In this document: positions 27,001 through 34,286 of the stretch, piece after piece
Position numbering within the stretch: the first letter of the stretch is position 1
How the letters are laid out: each line of letters begins with the position of its first letter
NCBI GenBank assembly: GCA_046732895.1
Contig: JBKPNZ010000031.1
Location: forward strand, 1 to 64,000
Source of the DNA: JBKPNZ01 sp046732895
GTDB taxonomy: Bacteria; Actinomycetota; Thermoleophilia; Solirubrobacterales; 70-9
Length of the DNA: 64,000 bases
Direction of reading: 5' to 3'
The notes under the pieces: model-generated
Told to the model about the DNA's origin: nothing
Seen by the model: the letters and a program-made list of their open reading frames with translations, nothing else
The model's database searches: none
Position numbers and translations under genes: made by a program

Positions 27001-27657
27001 GCGACCCTCGCCGAGCGTGAGGGACTCACCGGCAAGCTCTGCTTCCCCTACGTGATGCGCGGCGCCCTGCGCTGGCGCGAAGGCGACTTCGACCGCTCCA
27101 CCGAGCTGCTGCGCGACGCCGCCACGCTCGCCGAGCAGGTGGGGCGCTCGGAGGTGGCCTTCCAGGCGCTCTTCTGGCTCTCGGCCTCCCTACGCCAGCG
27201 CGGCGACTACACCGAGGCGGACACCGAGCTCTCCCGCGCGCTCGATATCTGCGAGCGGGCCGGGCTCGTCGCCCAGTCGGTCGAGGCGATCTCCGCGCGC
27301 GCCATCAACCTGATGCACGCGGGCCGGGTCGATGCCGCCCGTGAGGCCGCAGAGGAAGGAGCACGACTGGGTGAGCGCCTGCGCTATCCCGTGGGGAAGG
27401 CCGCCAGCCTCGAGGCAGTGGGTGCCGTTGCCGAAGATCCCACCGAAGGCGCCGCCTCGCTGGTGGACGCACGCGAAGCCTGGAGCGCGCTTGGGCGGCC
27501 CCTCGACGCCGCGCGCTGCGATTACCTGCGCGGGATCGTCCTGCGAGATGCGGACTCAGACGCGGCGCGCGAGGCGCTCGACGCCGCCGCAAGCTCGGCT
27601 GACGAGCTCGGCGTGCACCACCTCGCCGAGCTCGCGCGGGCTTCAGTCCCGAGCTAA
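24013..27657 (+). CDS. Zinc-ribbon / class III adenylate cyclase / AAA ATPase / TPR protein (paralogue 1)
   Basis: This is a 1214-aa multidomain signalling protein. Two tandem zinc ribbons (C7, C10, C21, C24 and C32, C35, C46, C49) precede a cyclase domain at about 100-280 with D109, K149, D153, N227 and R231, so all catalytic positions are kept. A STAND-type ATPase follows, with P-loop GQAGVGKT at 325-332 and Walker B AIEDIHWAD near 460. A long TPR-like helical region runs from about 740 to 1210. GTG 24013 follows TATCGT by 7 nt. It is predicted to make cNMP under control of nucleotide state and TPR ligand binding. The second copy is at 55596-59108. Confidence 0.9.
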   Translation: MAGAVSCPSCGAENPERARFCMSCGEALSPRCPNCGAENPPGAKFCIDCGASLESGGSAGAAAAATAAQRPAAASRPDLIPPGALAGELPPAMQAPPEERRKATVLFADLSGYTAVAERMDPETVKAMVDRALRRLGQEVVRYGGRVDKYIGDNVMGVFGAPVAHEDDPERAVRAALAMQAAMDEINAEIPAAADVSFLLRVGINSGEVLAGEVGGGGYTVMGDPVNVAARLQAAARPGTITVGEVTHRLTRGAIEYEELEPLELKGKAEPVPAWEAVRVLLAGGSRAARASTPLIGRDDESALLLSLFDRVVREGRPHLVTVIGQAGVGKTRLLRELARAIGERPEKPMLRLGHCPAYGAGLAYWALGEVIRGQFEIVDTDDSEAAWRKLHRGVESVVSAETTDEPPERVAALIARPLGIEVPADRVAALGLDAEDPQGMRDRIFSAVRSLIEAASNRWPLVLAIEDIHWADEGMLDMIEYLARWVRGPMLIVCLARDELLDRRPGWGGGRRNATTISLEPLEPQRARELVTALFGEGAGNGHSGLLTQVAERSGGNPLFAEEMINRIREEGSADVQTLPETVHSVLAARLDSLLAPERRVLQHASVVGQTFWEGSLQALSEDEGVDLADTLIALQEKDLVVSSAGSRLAGEHEYAFKHVLIRDVAYSTLPKSVRARKHAEVGAFIEERAADRSEGVVAMVADHYGRAAALGADAGLEPAELDRIGARAVAALESAGDAAAGLYSNQEALGHYETVLGLRRELDPATRARISEKLGDVALRLGRVAQATEVWDRCLEFHRREEDLQRVGDLHRKIGAALWHKGDREGSIEHYQRGIDLLKDGPPCLELVRLYEEAASLYMHTGDNMLAIYASEKALRLAERLGEAAAASRAHGIFGRVFGRIGDFAKARENLERSVELARESDPAEAVRSLLTLGYHLEVSEADYDGAADAYKEALGLAVETGDLPSQVELHAALAQLAAYHGDWDSVEEHTEASATLAEREGLTGKLCFPYVMRGALRWREGDFDRSTELLRDAATLAEQVGRSEVAFQALFWLSASLRQRGDYTEADTELSRALDICERAGLVAQSVEAISARAINLMHAGRVDAAREAAEEGARLGERLRYPVGKAASLEAVGAVAEDPTEGAASLVDAREAWSALGRPLDAARCDYLRGIVLRDADSDAAREALDAAASSADELGVHHLAELARASVPS

Positions 27658-27758
27658 AGACATCAGCCGCCCTCCGGACGCGGGAGCAGATCAAGAAGCC
27701 CGCGGCGTAGCCGGGCGGCATTGATTCAGAGCGGGAGCCGAGGAGGCGGCGGAGTTAT

Positions 27759-28271
27759 TCAGGCCAGGCCTTCGGCCTCGTACTCGCGGAGGAAGCCCTC
27801 GAAGAGGCGCAGGTGGCCCTGCTCGTCGTGGAGGATGTCGATGACCATGTCCTGGGTCACCGGATCGACACCGTCGGTCTCCTCGATGATCCGGGAGTAG
27901 TGCTCGATCGCCCCCTTCTCAGCTTCGATCACGCCCTTGATCACGTGCACGACGTCAACCTGCTCGGAGGGCGGCTGGAGATAGGTCTGCTCCGCGTCGA
28001 ACTCCTCCGAGCCGGGCACGACCCCATAGAGCTCCTTGATCCGCGCCGCGAACTGCTTGGCGTGGCCGAGCTCCTCCTGCACGTCGGCTTCCAGCGACTC
28101 CCTGATCTCCTGGGCGCGCACGCCGTCCGGGTTCACCGAGTTCGCGATGTAGCTCATCACGGTCTCGATCTCCATCCAGTAGGCCTTCTTCAAGAGCTCG
28201 ATGATCTGGTCTCGCCGGTCGCGGCTTTCCGCCGCCATGATGTCCCCGCCGGCGCTCGCGACTGAGCTCAT
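27759..28271 (-). CDS. Ferritin-like (bacterioferritin/Dps-type) protein
   Basis: This 170-aa four-helix bundle has diiron ligand motifs. E near 37 (YWMEIETVMSY) and EELGHA near 66-71 form the first half-site; EAEKGAIEHY and DEQGHL near 150-155 form the second. It is probably an iron-storage or ferroxidase protein that protects against Fenton chemistry. ATG 28271 has AAGGAGG at 5 nt. It is transcribed alone, convergent with the 1214-aa cyclase gene. The 101 bp between them show only a weak GC stem. Confidence 0.86.
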   Translation of the reverse strand: MSSVASAGGDIMAAESRDRRDQIIELLKKAYWMEIETVMSYIANSVNPDGVRAQEIRESLEADVQEELGHAKQFAARIKELYGVVPGSEEFDAEQTYLQPPSEQVDVVHVIKGVIEAEKGAIEHYSRIIEETDGVDPVTQDMVIDILHDEQGHLRLFEGFLREYEAEGLA

Positions 28272-28340
28272 TCGTCCTCCTTGTCGTTGCCAGGTCCGTT
28301 GGCCGGGATACCCGGAGCGCGGTGCTTAGAATCGCAACCG

Positions 28341-29159
28341 ATGCCCGTCGCAGCGAGACCGGATGGCGCCCGGATCCACTGGACCGAGCAGGGCGACGGC
28401 CCGCTCGTCGTCATCGCGAGCTACTGGTCGATGCTGCCGTCGATCTTCGACAACCTCGTCGCCGAGCTCCGGTCCGACCATCGCGTCGTCCTCTACGACG
28501 ACCGCGGGACCGGCAAGTCCACTCGCCGCGGGCCATTTGACCTCGACACCTCGGCCGAGGATCTGGCCGCCGTGATTGAGGCTGCCGGCCCTCCGGCCAT
28601 CGTGCTCTGCACGGCCGACGGCGCCAACCGCGGCGTCCGCGTGCTCGCCCGGCACCCGGACCGGGTCACGGCCCTCGTCTGCGTGGGAGGCGTTCCCGTG
28701 GGCCGCAGATCGTTCGTGGATTCTGACGCGATGGCCGCTTCAGACGTCGTCGTCGCGGCGCTGATGAGCCAGGTCGAGACCGACTATCGCGGCGCCCTGC
28801 GCGGGATCCTGACCGCCACGAACCGGCAGATGAACGAGGCGGAGCTCCGCGATCGAGTCACCGCACAGATTGAGCACTGTCCGCAGGAGACCAGCGTTGC
28901 CCGGATGCGCGCGTGGATCGAGGACGATCCGAGCGAGCTCGCACGACTCGCGGGCGACCGGCTCTGGCTCGGTGTCTCGGAGAATCTTGGAGGCGGCTGG
29001 TTCCCCACCGGGGCTGACCTCAGGCGGAGGGTCGAGAAGGGACTCCCGGAGGCGCGCGTAGTCGAGATCGACGACGGCTTCGTGAGCCGACCGGACCAGA
29101 CCGCAGACATCATCCGCAAGGTCGTTGCTGCCCGAGGAGCCCTCGAGCCGGCCGAATAG
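28341..29159 (+). CDS. Alpha/beta hydrolase-fold protein with altered catalytic centre
   Basis: This 272-aa alpha/beta-hydrolase fold starts at ATG 28341, 8 nt after TAGAAT. The oxyanion region reads VIASYWSM and the strand-turn DDRGTGKS is typical. The nucleophile elbow reads VLCTADGAN, where the family has GxSxG, so the serine is replaced by aspartate and the flanking glycines are changed. At the C-terminus the expected histidine position reads DDGFVSRPD. It may use an Asp nucleophile, as epoxide hydrolases do, or be non-catalytic. Substrate unknown. Confidence 0.75.
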   Translation: MPVAARPDGARIHWTEQGDGPLVVIASYWSMLPSIFDNLVAELRSDHRVVLYDDRGTGKSTRRGPFDLDTSAEDLAAVIEAAGPPAIVLCTADGANRGVRVLARHPDRVTALVCVGGVPVGRRSFVDSDAMAASDVVVAALMSQVETDYRGALRGILTATNRQMNEAELRDRVTAQIEHCPQETSVARMRAWIEDDPSELARLAGDRLWLGVSENLGGGWFPTGADLRRRVEKGLPEARVVEIDDGFVSRPDQTADIIRKVVAARGALEPAE

Positions 29160-29188
29160 GCCACCGTCCTCGGCATCGCCACACAACT

Positions 29189-29240
29189 GCGGCGGCTACG
29201 CCGCCTTAGATGCTGCTGCCGGGACACTTCGTGTCTCGGC
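29189..29240 (+). repeat. R2b: double-hairpin repeat in promoter of EVE gene
   Basis: GCGGCGGC-TAC-GCCGCC, then TTAGATGC, then GCCGGGACAC/GTGTCTCGGC around TTC. The layout is identical to R2a. Relative to R2a, one stem position changes A to G and keeps a G-T wobble. It ends 1 nt before the TAGAAT -10 box (29242-29247) and so covers the -35 region. Confidence 0.65.
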
Positions 29241-29253
29241 ATAGAATCCCTGA

Positions 29254-29724
29254 ATGCCGACGACCTGGATCCTCACGGGCTCGCTCGAGAACTTCCGCAT
29301 CAACGTCGAGCGCGGATTCGATGTCATCGGCATGAAGGAGCGCCGGCGCCGTCAGGCAGCCGAGTTCGAGCCCGGCGACGAGATCGTCTTCTACGTGACC
29401 GGCGTCCAGGCCTTCGGCGCGATCGCGAGAGTGACCTCGACGATGTTCGAGGACAGGGAGCCGATCTGGCCACAGGGCCGCAAGAAGTACCCGGAGCCCT
29501 ATCCATGGCGGGTCTCGGCCGAGCCCGTCCTCGTCCTCGACGAGGATGACTTCGTGCCGGCGGAGGAGCTTGCGAGCGAGCTCGAACACGTGCGCAAGTG
29601 GCCGGCGGAGCACTGGCACCTTGCGTTCCAGGGGCAGCTGCGGCCGATCAGCTCGAGCGACGCCGCGCTACTTCACCAGCGGATGGCCGCGAGCGGCCGC
29701 TCCGCGCATCCGGCGTCCGTCTGA
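29254..29724 (+). CDS. EVE (PUA-like) domain protein
   Basis: This 156-aa protein opens with TTWILTGSLENFRINVERGF, and a FEPGDEIVFYVTGVQAFGAI strand pair follows, as in EVE domains. The fold is related to PUA/YTH and is thought to bind modified bases in nucleic acid. ATG 29254 follows TAGAAT by 6 nt. It is followed by DUF2203 and a membrane protein, probably as one transcript. Any link to restriction or defence, where some EVE proteins act, is not supported by these neighbours. Confidence 0.82.
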   Translation: MPTTWILTGSLENFRINVERGFDVIGMKERRRRQAAEFEPGDEIVFYVTGVQAFGAIARVTSTMFEDREPIWPQGRKKYPEPYPWRVSAEPVLVLDEDDFVPAEELASELEHVRKWPAEHWHLAFQGQLRPISSSDAALLHQRMAASGRSAHPASV

Positions 29725-29737
29725 CAAAGCTCGCGAG

Positions 29738-30118
29738 TTGATCCACGACCGCCATTTCACGGTCGACGAGGCGAATGCCCTGCTCGAACGCCTCGACGCC
29801 GTGCTCGGTGAGCTTCGCGATGCGCGAGACCGGCTCACCGATGCCGAGCTTCACGAGGTGCTTGCGGGCGCCGCGCCCCAGAACGGAGGAGGCGAGCCGG
29901 GCCGCAAGGTCGGCACGGCCTTCCTCGAGGTCCGGCGGATGCTTCTCGGGCTCGAGGAAGCGGGAGTCGTCGTGCGGGACATCGATCGCGGCCTCGTCGA
30001 CTTTCCGGCCATCCGAGACGGCCGCGAGGTCTACCTGTGCTGGCAGCGCGGCGAGGAGAGCGTCGGCTACTGGCACGAGTTGGAGAGCGGCTTTCGCGGG
30101 CGCGAGCCGCTCGATTGA
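29738..30118 (+). CDS. DUF2203 family protein
   Basis: This 126-aa protein has the DUF2203 start HDRHFTVDEANALLERL and the conserved end GLVDFPAIRDGREVYLCWQRGEESVGYWHELESGFRGR. A helical hairpin links the two. TTG 29738 is inferred from the position of the conserved N-terminus; no ATG or GTG fits. It lies 13 nt after the EVE stop and 3 nt before the next start. The biochemical role of the family is unknown. Confidence 0.85.
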   Translation: MIHDRHFTVDEANALLERLDAVLGELRDARDRLTDAELHEVLAGAAPQNGGGEPGRKVGTAFLEVRRMLLGLEEAGVVVRDIDRGLVDFPAIRDGREVYLCWQRGEESVGYWHELESGFRGREPLD

Positions 30119-30121
30119 CGG

Positions 30122-30577
30122 ATGCCCGAGCCGGTCGGCATCGGTGCCCGCTTTCGCGCCCTCGGGGCGGGCCAGCGCCTGACGGCGATCGGGGCGCTCG
30201 TGGTGATGGGGAGCCTGGTGCTCCCCTGGTACGGCTTGAAGGTGATCCCCGACCTCGCTCAGACCGGGCTCGATGCGTTCGGCTGGGGACAGACGGCACT
30301 TGTGCTCACGGCGATCGCCGCTCTGGTCCTGATCTCGCGCTGCGCCCGGGGCCACGACCTGCCGCGACCCCTCGCCGAGGGACCCCTGCTGGTGGCCGCC
30401 GGGGTGTGGTCGGTGCTACTTGTCGGCTATCTGATGATCGACCGGCCGAATGCCTTCGACCCACTCAAGGTGACGCTCGATTACGGCATCTACGTGACGA
30501 TGGGCGGCGCCGTGACGATGGTGCTCGGCGGGGTGCGAGTCTGGCGCGAAAGCCGCGTCCGGCGGGGAGGCTCCTAG
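30122..30577 (+). CDS. Four-TM membrane protein, hypothetical
   Basis: This 151-aa protein has hydrophobic segments at about 20-38, 57-73, 89-105 and 122-139 and short polar loops. The first loop contains LPWYGLKVIPDLAQTGLDAFGW, typical of small actinobacterial membrane proteins. I recognise no enzyme motif. The start is 3 nt after the DUF2203 stop, so it is co-translated. It is the last gene before the hairpin-rich region. Confidence 0.78.
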   Translation: MPEPVGIGARFRALGAGQRLTAIGALVVMGSLVLPWYGLKVIPDLAQTGLDAFGWGQTALVLTAIAALVLISRCARGHDLPRPLAEGPLLVAAGVWSVLLVGYLMIDRPNAFDPLKVTLDYGIYVTMGGAVTMVLGGVRVWRESRVRRGGS

Positions 30578-30750
30578 GCGGTCCTCGTGCCGATTCAAAT
30601 GTTGGCCCGAGGATGTTTGGCCGCACGGGATCGGGGGAACCCAAGTTGTGCTGTTGAGCCGCGCGCGCCGGCAAACCCCCCAACGGCGCGCGCAGCTTGA
30701 TGGCGACGGGGTGCCTCCGGGCACCTCGTCGCTTCTTCAGAGCACGCACA

Positions 30751-30781
30751 GAAACGGGGCGCCCGCCCGGCGCCCCGTTTC
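30751..30781. terminator. 13-bp hairpin, probable intrinsic terminator
   Basis: GAAACGGGGCGCC (30751-30763) and GGCGCCCCGTTTC (30769-30781) pair perfectly around CGCCC. The plus-strand 3' side continues CTTGAT and the arm itself ends in GTTTC. It is best read as a terminator for the 29254-30577 transcript, 174 nt after its last stop. Confidence 0.65.
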
Positions 30782-30906
30782 CTTGATCACATGGGAGGTG
30801 TGTGCCCGCCAAACGAGGGCGGGACATTGCGCAGCCCTTGTATCGGCAGGCACAGGAGCGGCCTTGAATGAGACGGCGCGCTTCTTGGACACCACGAGCC
30901 CGAAAT

Positions 30907-30937
30907 GAGATGGGGCGCCATTCTGGCGCCCCATCTC
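30907..30937. terminator. 14-bp perfect hairpin with 3-nt loop
   Basis: GAGATGGGGCGCCA (30907-30920), loop TTC, TGGCGCCCCATCTC (30924-30937). On the minus strand CATTTCGGG follows, so it may terminate the Nudix transcript arriving from the right. It shares the GGGGCGCC core with the stem at 30751. Confidence 0.55.
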
Positions 30938-31127
30938 GGCATTGGAGGTGCCCCGCGGAGGGGCCTTTACGGCCATCCAGGGGTCTGGTTGTGCTCTTGT
31001 CGGCGTCCCTCGACTCGTTGCAATCGTGTCGCCGGCGGAAGGTTGCTCGGGGGATGCTCCGCCGTTTGAAGGGTGCCGTGCAGGGCATCGACCTCGGGGC
31101 GTGCCCAGGCGAGCGCGATCACCTGGA

Positions 31128-31562
31128 CTAGACGTTTGTTCGACCCTCTTCGGCGCTCCGGGTCAGGCGGCGATCGTGCTCGTAACTCAGGATCTCGTCC
31201 GCCTGGGCCGTCGTGAGCCATCGCAGCTCATCGACCTCGTCGTTCGGCTCGAACGAGCCGCCTCGCGGGGTCATCAGCCAGTAGCGAACGAGCTTGCTGC
31301 GTCCCTTGCGATCGCGATAGCGAACGGAATCGAGCTCCCTGACCAGTTCGCACTCGTAACCGGTCTCTTCCTTTACCTCGCGCAACGCGGCCTGCTCCCA
31401 CGCCTCGTCCGCCTCAAGCTTGCCCTTCGGCAGCGTCCAGTCCCCGTACTTCGGGCGGTGGATCACCGCGATCAGGGACTCGCCCGCACTCCCCTTCACG
31501 ACCACGCCTCCGGCCGCGCTCACATCGTGCTCCGAGCCCGGCTCGGTGATCTCCTGCCGCAC
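31128..31562 (-). CDS. Nudix hydrolase
   Basis: This 144-aa Nudix enzyme cleaves nucleoside-diphosphate-linked substrates. The box is perfect: G47, E53, R61, E62, E65, E66, G68. The surrounding strand (VIHRPKYGDWTLPKGKLE) and the GSFEPNDEVDELRWLT end match MutT/diadenosine-polyphosphate-type members. GTG 31562 follows TAGGCT by exactly 6 nt, a leaderless pattern, and lies 22 nt past the ilvA stop, so both internal and read-through transcription are likely. Confidence 0.88.
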   Translation of the reverse strand: MRQEITEPGSEHDVSAAGGVVVKGSAGESLIAVIHRPKYGDWTLPKGKLEADEAWEQAALREVKEETGYECELVRELDSVRYRDRKGRSKLVRYWLMTPRGGSFEPNDEVDELRWLTTAQADEILSYEHDRRLTRSAEEGRTNV

Positions 31563-31584
31563 CCGGCAAGCCTAGTGGGGACCG

Positions 31585-32853
31585 CTAGAGCCCGTGCGAG
31601 TGCGGCACCGAGCGCTCGATCTGCGTTGCGAAGCCGGCCTGCTCCACCGCCTGCACGATCGCCTCGCCATGCTCGGCGCCGTCGGTCTGAAGCACGAGCC
31701 GGATCGCGGTCTCACGCACGTGCAGATCGACACCCTCGCGCAGGTGCGTCACGTCCAGCACGTTGGCGCCCTGCTCGGCGACGACGCGCACGAGGCTCGC
31801 CAGGGCTCCGGGACGGTCGGGGACGACCGTCACCAGCACCAGGCGCCGACCGGCAGCGGTCTCGCCGAGCCTGATGCACTCGACCAGGCGGGACGCGTCG
31901 ACGTTCCCGCCCGAGAGGATGGCGCACACCTCGCCCTCGGCGGGAGGGTCGATCTTGCCGGCGATCACCGCGGCGACGGACGCCGCACCAGCCCCCTCGA
32001 CCACGAGCTTGGACCGCTCGAGCAGGAGGACCATCGCCTGCGCCACCTCGTCGTCGGAGACCGTCACGATCTCGTCCACCCACTTCCCGACGAGCGGCAG
32101 CGTCAGCTCACCCGGCCGCTTCACTGCGATCCCATCGCAGATCGTGTTGGCCGAGCGCGCCCCGACGGGACGGTGGGCGGCGAGCGACGGCGGGTAGGGC
32201 GCGCAGGCGTCCGCCTGAACCCCGACCACGCGAACCCCCGGGATGCGTGCCTTCGCGGCGATCGCCACCCCCGCCGCGAGTGAGCCACCGCCCACCGGCG
32301 CCACGATCAAGCGGGTCGCCGGCGCGTCGCGCGCGATCTCGAGGCCGACCGTGCCCTGCCCGGCGACGACGTCGGGATCGTCGAACGGCGGGATGAGCGT
32401 CTTCCCCTCCGCCGCCCCGAACCGCGCTGCCTCCTCGCCCGCCTCGTCGTAGGTGCCGTCGACGAGCCGCACCGTGCCTCCGTAGGCGCGAACCGCCGCC
32501 ACCTTCGCGAGCGGCGCCTGTGCCGGCATGAAGAGCTCCGCCGCCGCGCCGCGGCGCCCGGCCGCAATCGCGACGGCCTGCGCGTGGTTGCCGGCGCTCG
32601 CGGCGACGACTCCGGCCGCGAGCTCGCGCTCGGTGAGCTGCGCCATCCGGTTCGCGGCGCCGCGGAGCTTGAACGAACCGCCTCGCTGCAGGCACTCGGC
32701 CTTCAGCGTCACCGGCGCGCCGAGCCGGCGAGAGATCTCGCCCGTCGGCACGATCGGGGTGGCCCTGACCAGGCCGTCCAGCGTCCTCTCCGCGCGCTCG
32801 ACGTCGTCGATGTTCGGCGTCGACGGAGCGGCGGTGTCGGTGGACGCGCTCAT
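31585..32853 (-). CDS. ilvA: Threonine ammonia-lyase (threonine dehydratase) with ACT domain
   Basis: This 422-aa PLP enzyme converts threonine to 2-oxobutyrate for isoleucine synthesis, or catabolically. The PLP lysine is K62 in GGSFKLRGA. The phosphate loop GGGSLAAG is near 185 and SGGN near 312. An ACT-type regulatory domain occupies about 333-415 (VVPDRPGALASLVRVV). The single short ACT domain fits the catabolic/IlvA1 type rather than E. coli IlvA with two. ATG 32853 follows TAGCCT by 6 nt. Confidence 0.9.
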   Translation of the reverse strand: MSASTDTAAPSTPNIDDVERAERTLDGLVRATPIVPTGEISRRLGAPVTLKAECLQRGGSFKLRGAANRMAQLTERELAAGVVAASAGNHAQAVAIAAGRRGAAAELFMPAQAPLAKVAAVRAYGGTVRLVDGTYDEAGEEAARFGAAEGKTLIPPFDDPDVVAGQGTVGLEIARDAPATRLIVAPVGGGSLAAGVAIAAKARIPGVRVVGVQADACAPYPPSLAAHRPVGARSANTICDGIAVKRPGELTLPLVGKWVDEIVTVSDDEVAQAMVLLLERSKLVVEGAGAASVAAVIAGKIDPPAEGEVCAILSGGNVDASRLVECIRLGETAAGRRLVLVTVVPDRPGALASLVRVVAEQGANVLDVTHLREGVDLHVRETAIRLVLQTDGAEHGEAIVQAVEQAGFATQIERSVPHSHGL

Positions 32854-32898
32854 GCCTTCAGGCTAGCGCTGGGGCGAGGCGCCCGGCCGAGCGGGGCT

Positions 32899-33049
32899 GT
32901 GGATGAACGAACAACAGGCAATAAAGGGGGGGGTGGGCCCAAGGTTTTGGTCAGTTGTAGTGGCTGTGGCCCCCACAAGTGGCCAAAAGCTCGTAGGAGT
33001 TGACCGGCCGCCGCCCCGAGCCCTTCCCCTTAGTGCCTGGTTCATCCAC
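32899..33049. repeat. R1c: nested inverted-repeat intergenic element
   Basis: Outermost arms GTGGATGAAC (32899-32908) and GTTCATCCAC (33040-33049) pair perfectly. Next, CAGGCAATAAAGGGG (32915-32929) pairs with CCCCTTAGTGCCTG (33026-33039). Inner stems include TTTTGG/CCAAAA (about 32945-32990) and a TTGTGG/CCACAA-like pair. The GGCAATAA-GGG end matches R1a. It fills most of the 210-bp space between ilvA and the AI-2E-family gene. Confidence 0.7.
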
Positions 33050-33063
33050 CGCGAGGCCCGCGG

Positions 33064-34170
33064 CTACGCAGCAGCCGGCGCCTCGCCAGGCCCTGTCGAG
33101 GGCGGGGATGGCCCGTCGATCGGGGCCGTCAGCACCTCGTGGCGGTAGAGCGAGTATTCGCGGACGGCTATCTGGAGAGACGCCGCGGTGGGGATCGCCA
33201 GGATCGCGCCGGGGATGCCGAACAGGGTCGCGCCGAACAGCACGGCGACCAGCACGACGAACGGCTCGATCGCGGTGGCCCGCCGCTGGATCTGCGGCTG
33301 GATCACGTAGTTCTCGATCTGCTGGTAGACGATCGCGTAGATGATCCAGATGATGAGCGCGACCGGGAAGTTCACGAACAGCATCACGATCCCCACGATG
33401 ACCGCGGCGATGGTCGCGCCGACGACAGGAATCAGGTCGAAGAAGAAGATGATCAGCGCGAGGGCGCCGGCAAAGGGCGCACCGAGGATCGTCAGAACGA
33501 TGAACGCGCAGACGGCCGCCAGCGTCGCCTGCAGGAGCACCCCGCCCACGTAGTTGCCGACGGCGTTGCCGATGTGGTCGAGGGCGCGTCCGAGCCGCTC
33601 GGCTCGCTCGGGCGGCTGTGCCACAAGTAATCGTGCCCGCCACCGGGGCGCGCTGGAGACCATGAAGATGCTGAGGACGAGGATCGTGACGCCGGCGAAG
33701 ATCGAGCTGACGATGCCGACGCCGATGTCTTTGAGGATCGATGCCGCGTCGCCGATCTTGCTCGGCAGCTCCTTCGCCTGGTTCTGAAGCTCGTCGGTGA
33801 TGTTGTACTTGTCGTTGAGGTTCTTGAGGGTGTCGTTCTTGTTGACGAAGTCCGTGACGTCCTGGGCGTACTCGGGGGCCTTGTTGACGAGGTCCTCCCC
33901 CTGGCCAACGACCTCGGGAATGAGCAGCGCCGCGATCGTCAGCGGAACGGCCACCATGATCAGGTAGACGAGGGCAATCGCGACTCCACGCGGCATGCGC
34001 TTCTGGAGGACCGCGACAGGGCCCGAAACGGCGATCGCGATGAACCCTGCAATCACGATCCAGCTCAGCGGCCGGCGCAGGAGGTAGATGACGTAGATCG
34101 TCAGCACGACGCTGACGACGATCAGGACCGTGCGCAGCACGGCACGCGGCGTCGAGTCGATGGCGGCCAT
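33064..34170 (-). CDS. AI-2E family transporter (PerM/TqsA-like)
   Basis: This 368-aa polytopic membrane protein has about eight hydrophobic segments: a pair near residues 10-50, then others at 70-90, 150-175 and several from 215 to 340. A periplasmic-type hydrophilic stretch lies between. The conserved ALIIFFFDLIPVVGATIAAV near 240-260 and the closing FGIPGAILAIP are family marks. Members export small molecules or act as antiporters; the substrate is unknown here. ATG 34170 is the first residue of the conserved part. The tail is Pro/Gly-rich. Confidence 0.85.
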   Translation of the reverse strand: MAAIDSTPRAVLRTVLIVVSVVLTIYVIYLLRRPLSWIVIAGFIAIAVSGPVAVLQKRMPRGVAIALVYLIMVAVPLTIAALLIPEVVGQGEDLVNKAPEYAQDVTDFVNKNDTLKNLNDKYNITDELQNQAKELPSKIGDAASILKDIGVGIVSSIFAGVTILVLSIFMVSSAPRWRARLLVAQPPERAERLGRALDHIGNAVGNYVGGVLLQATLAAVCAFIVLTILGAPFAGALALIIFFFDLIPVVGATIAAVIVGIVMLFVNFPVALIIWIIYAIVYQQIENYVIQPQIQRRATAIEPFVVLVAVLFGATLFGIPGAILAIPTAASLQIAVREYSLYRHEVLTAPIDGPSPPSTGPGEAPAAA

Positions 34171-34286
34171 CGCTGCCGCCCTAATTCGGCAACGCCGGGG
34201 CGTTTCCTCGCGGTTGCAGCACGCCGCAGGCGTCAATGGGGGCGAAGTGCACCGCGTTCAGGGCGTGATCGATACCTTGCGCGAGG

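Larger units (their letters stand above)
30578..31127. other. 550-bp gene-free region with seven hairpins
   Basis: The region lies between convergent genes. I see no ORF with family features. Stems are: GCGCGCGCCG/CGGCGCGCGC (30661-30693); GCGACG-G-GGTGCC/GGCACC-T-CGTCGC with TCCG loop (30703-30732); the 13-bp stem at 30751-30781; CCCGCC/GGCGGG (30805-30823); the 14-bp stem at 30907-30937; GCCCC/GGGGC (30950-30964); CGGCGGA/TCCGCCG (31033-31064). This is far more than two terminators need. A structured RNA, or a stack of terminators left by gene loss, are both possible. Confidence 0.6.

Noticed and set aside
30601..30660. ydaO/c-di-AMP-riboswitch-like CGGGGGAACCCAA at 30632
   Set aside because: Only this short segment resembles the consensus; the following GGGGTGAA and CAGCTAACCTCG blocks are missing, and no gene follows on that strand.
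30648..30908. 86-aa ORF inside the hairpin region
   Set aside because: It runs through four GC stems, has no Shine-Dalgarno or -10 at its start and no conserved features.
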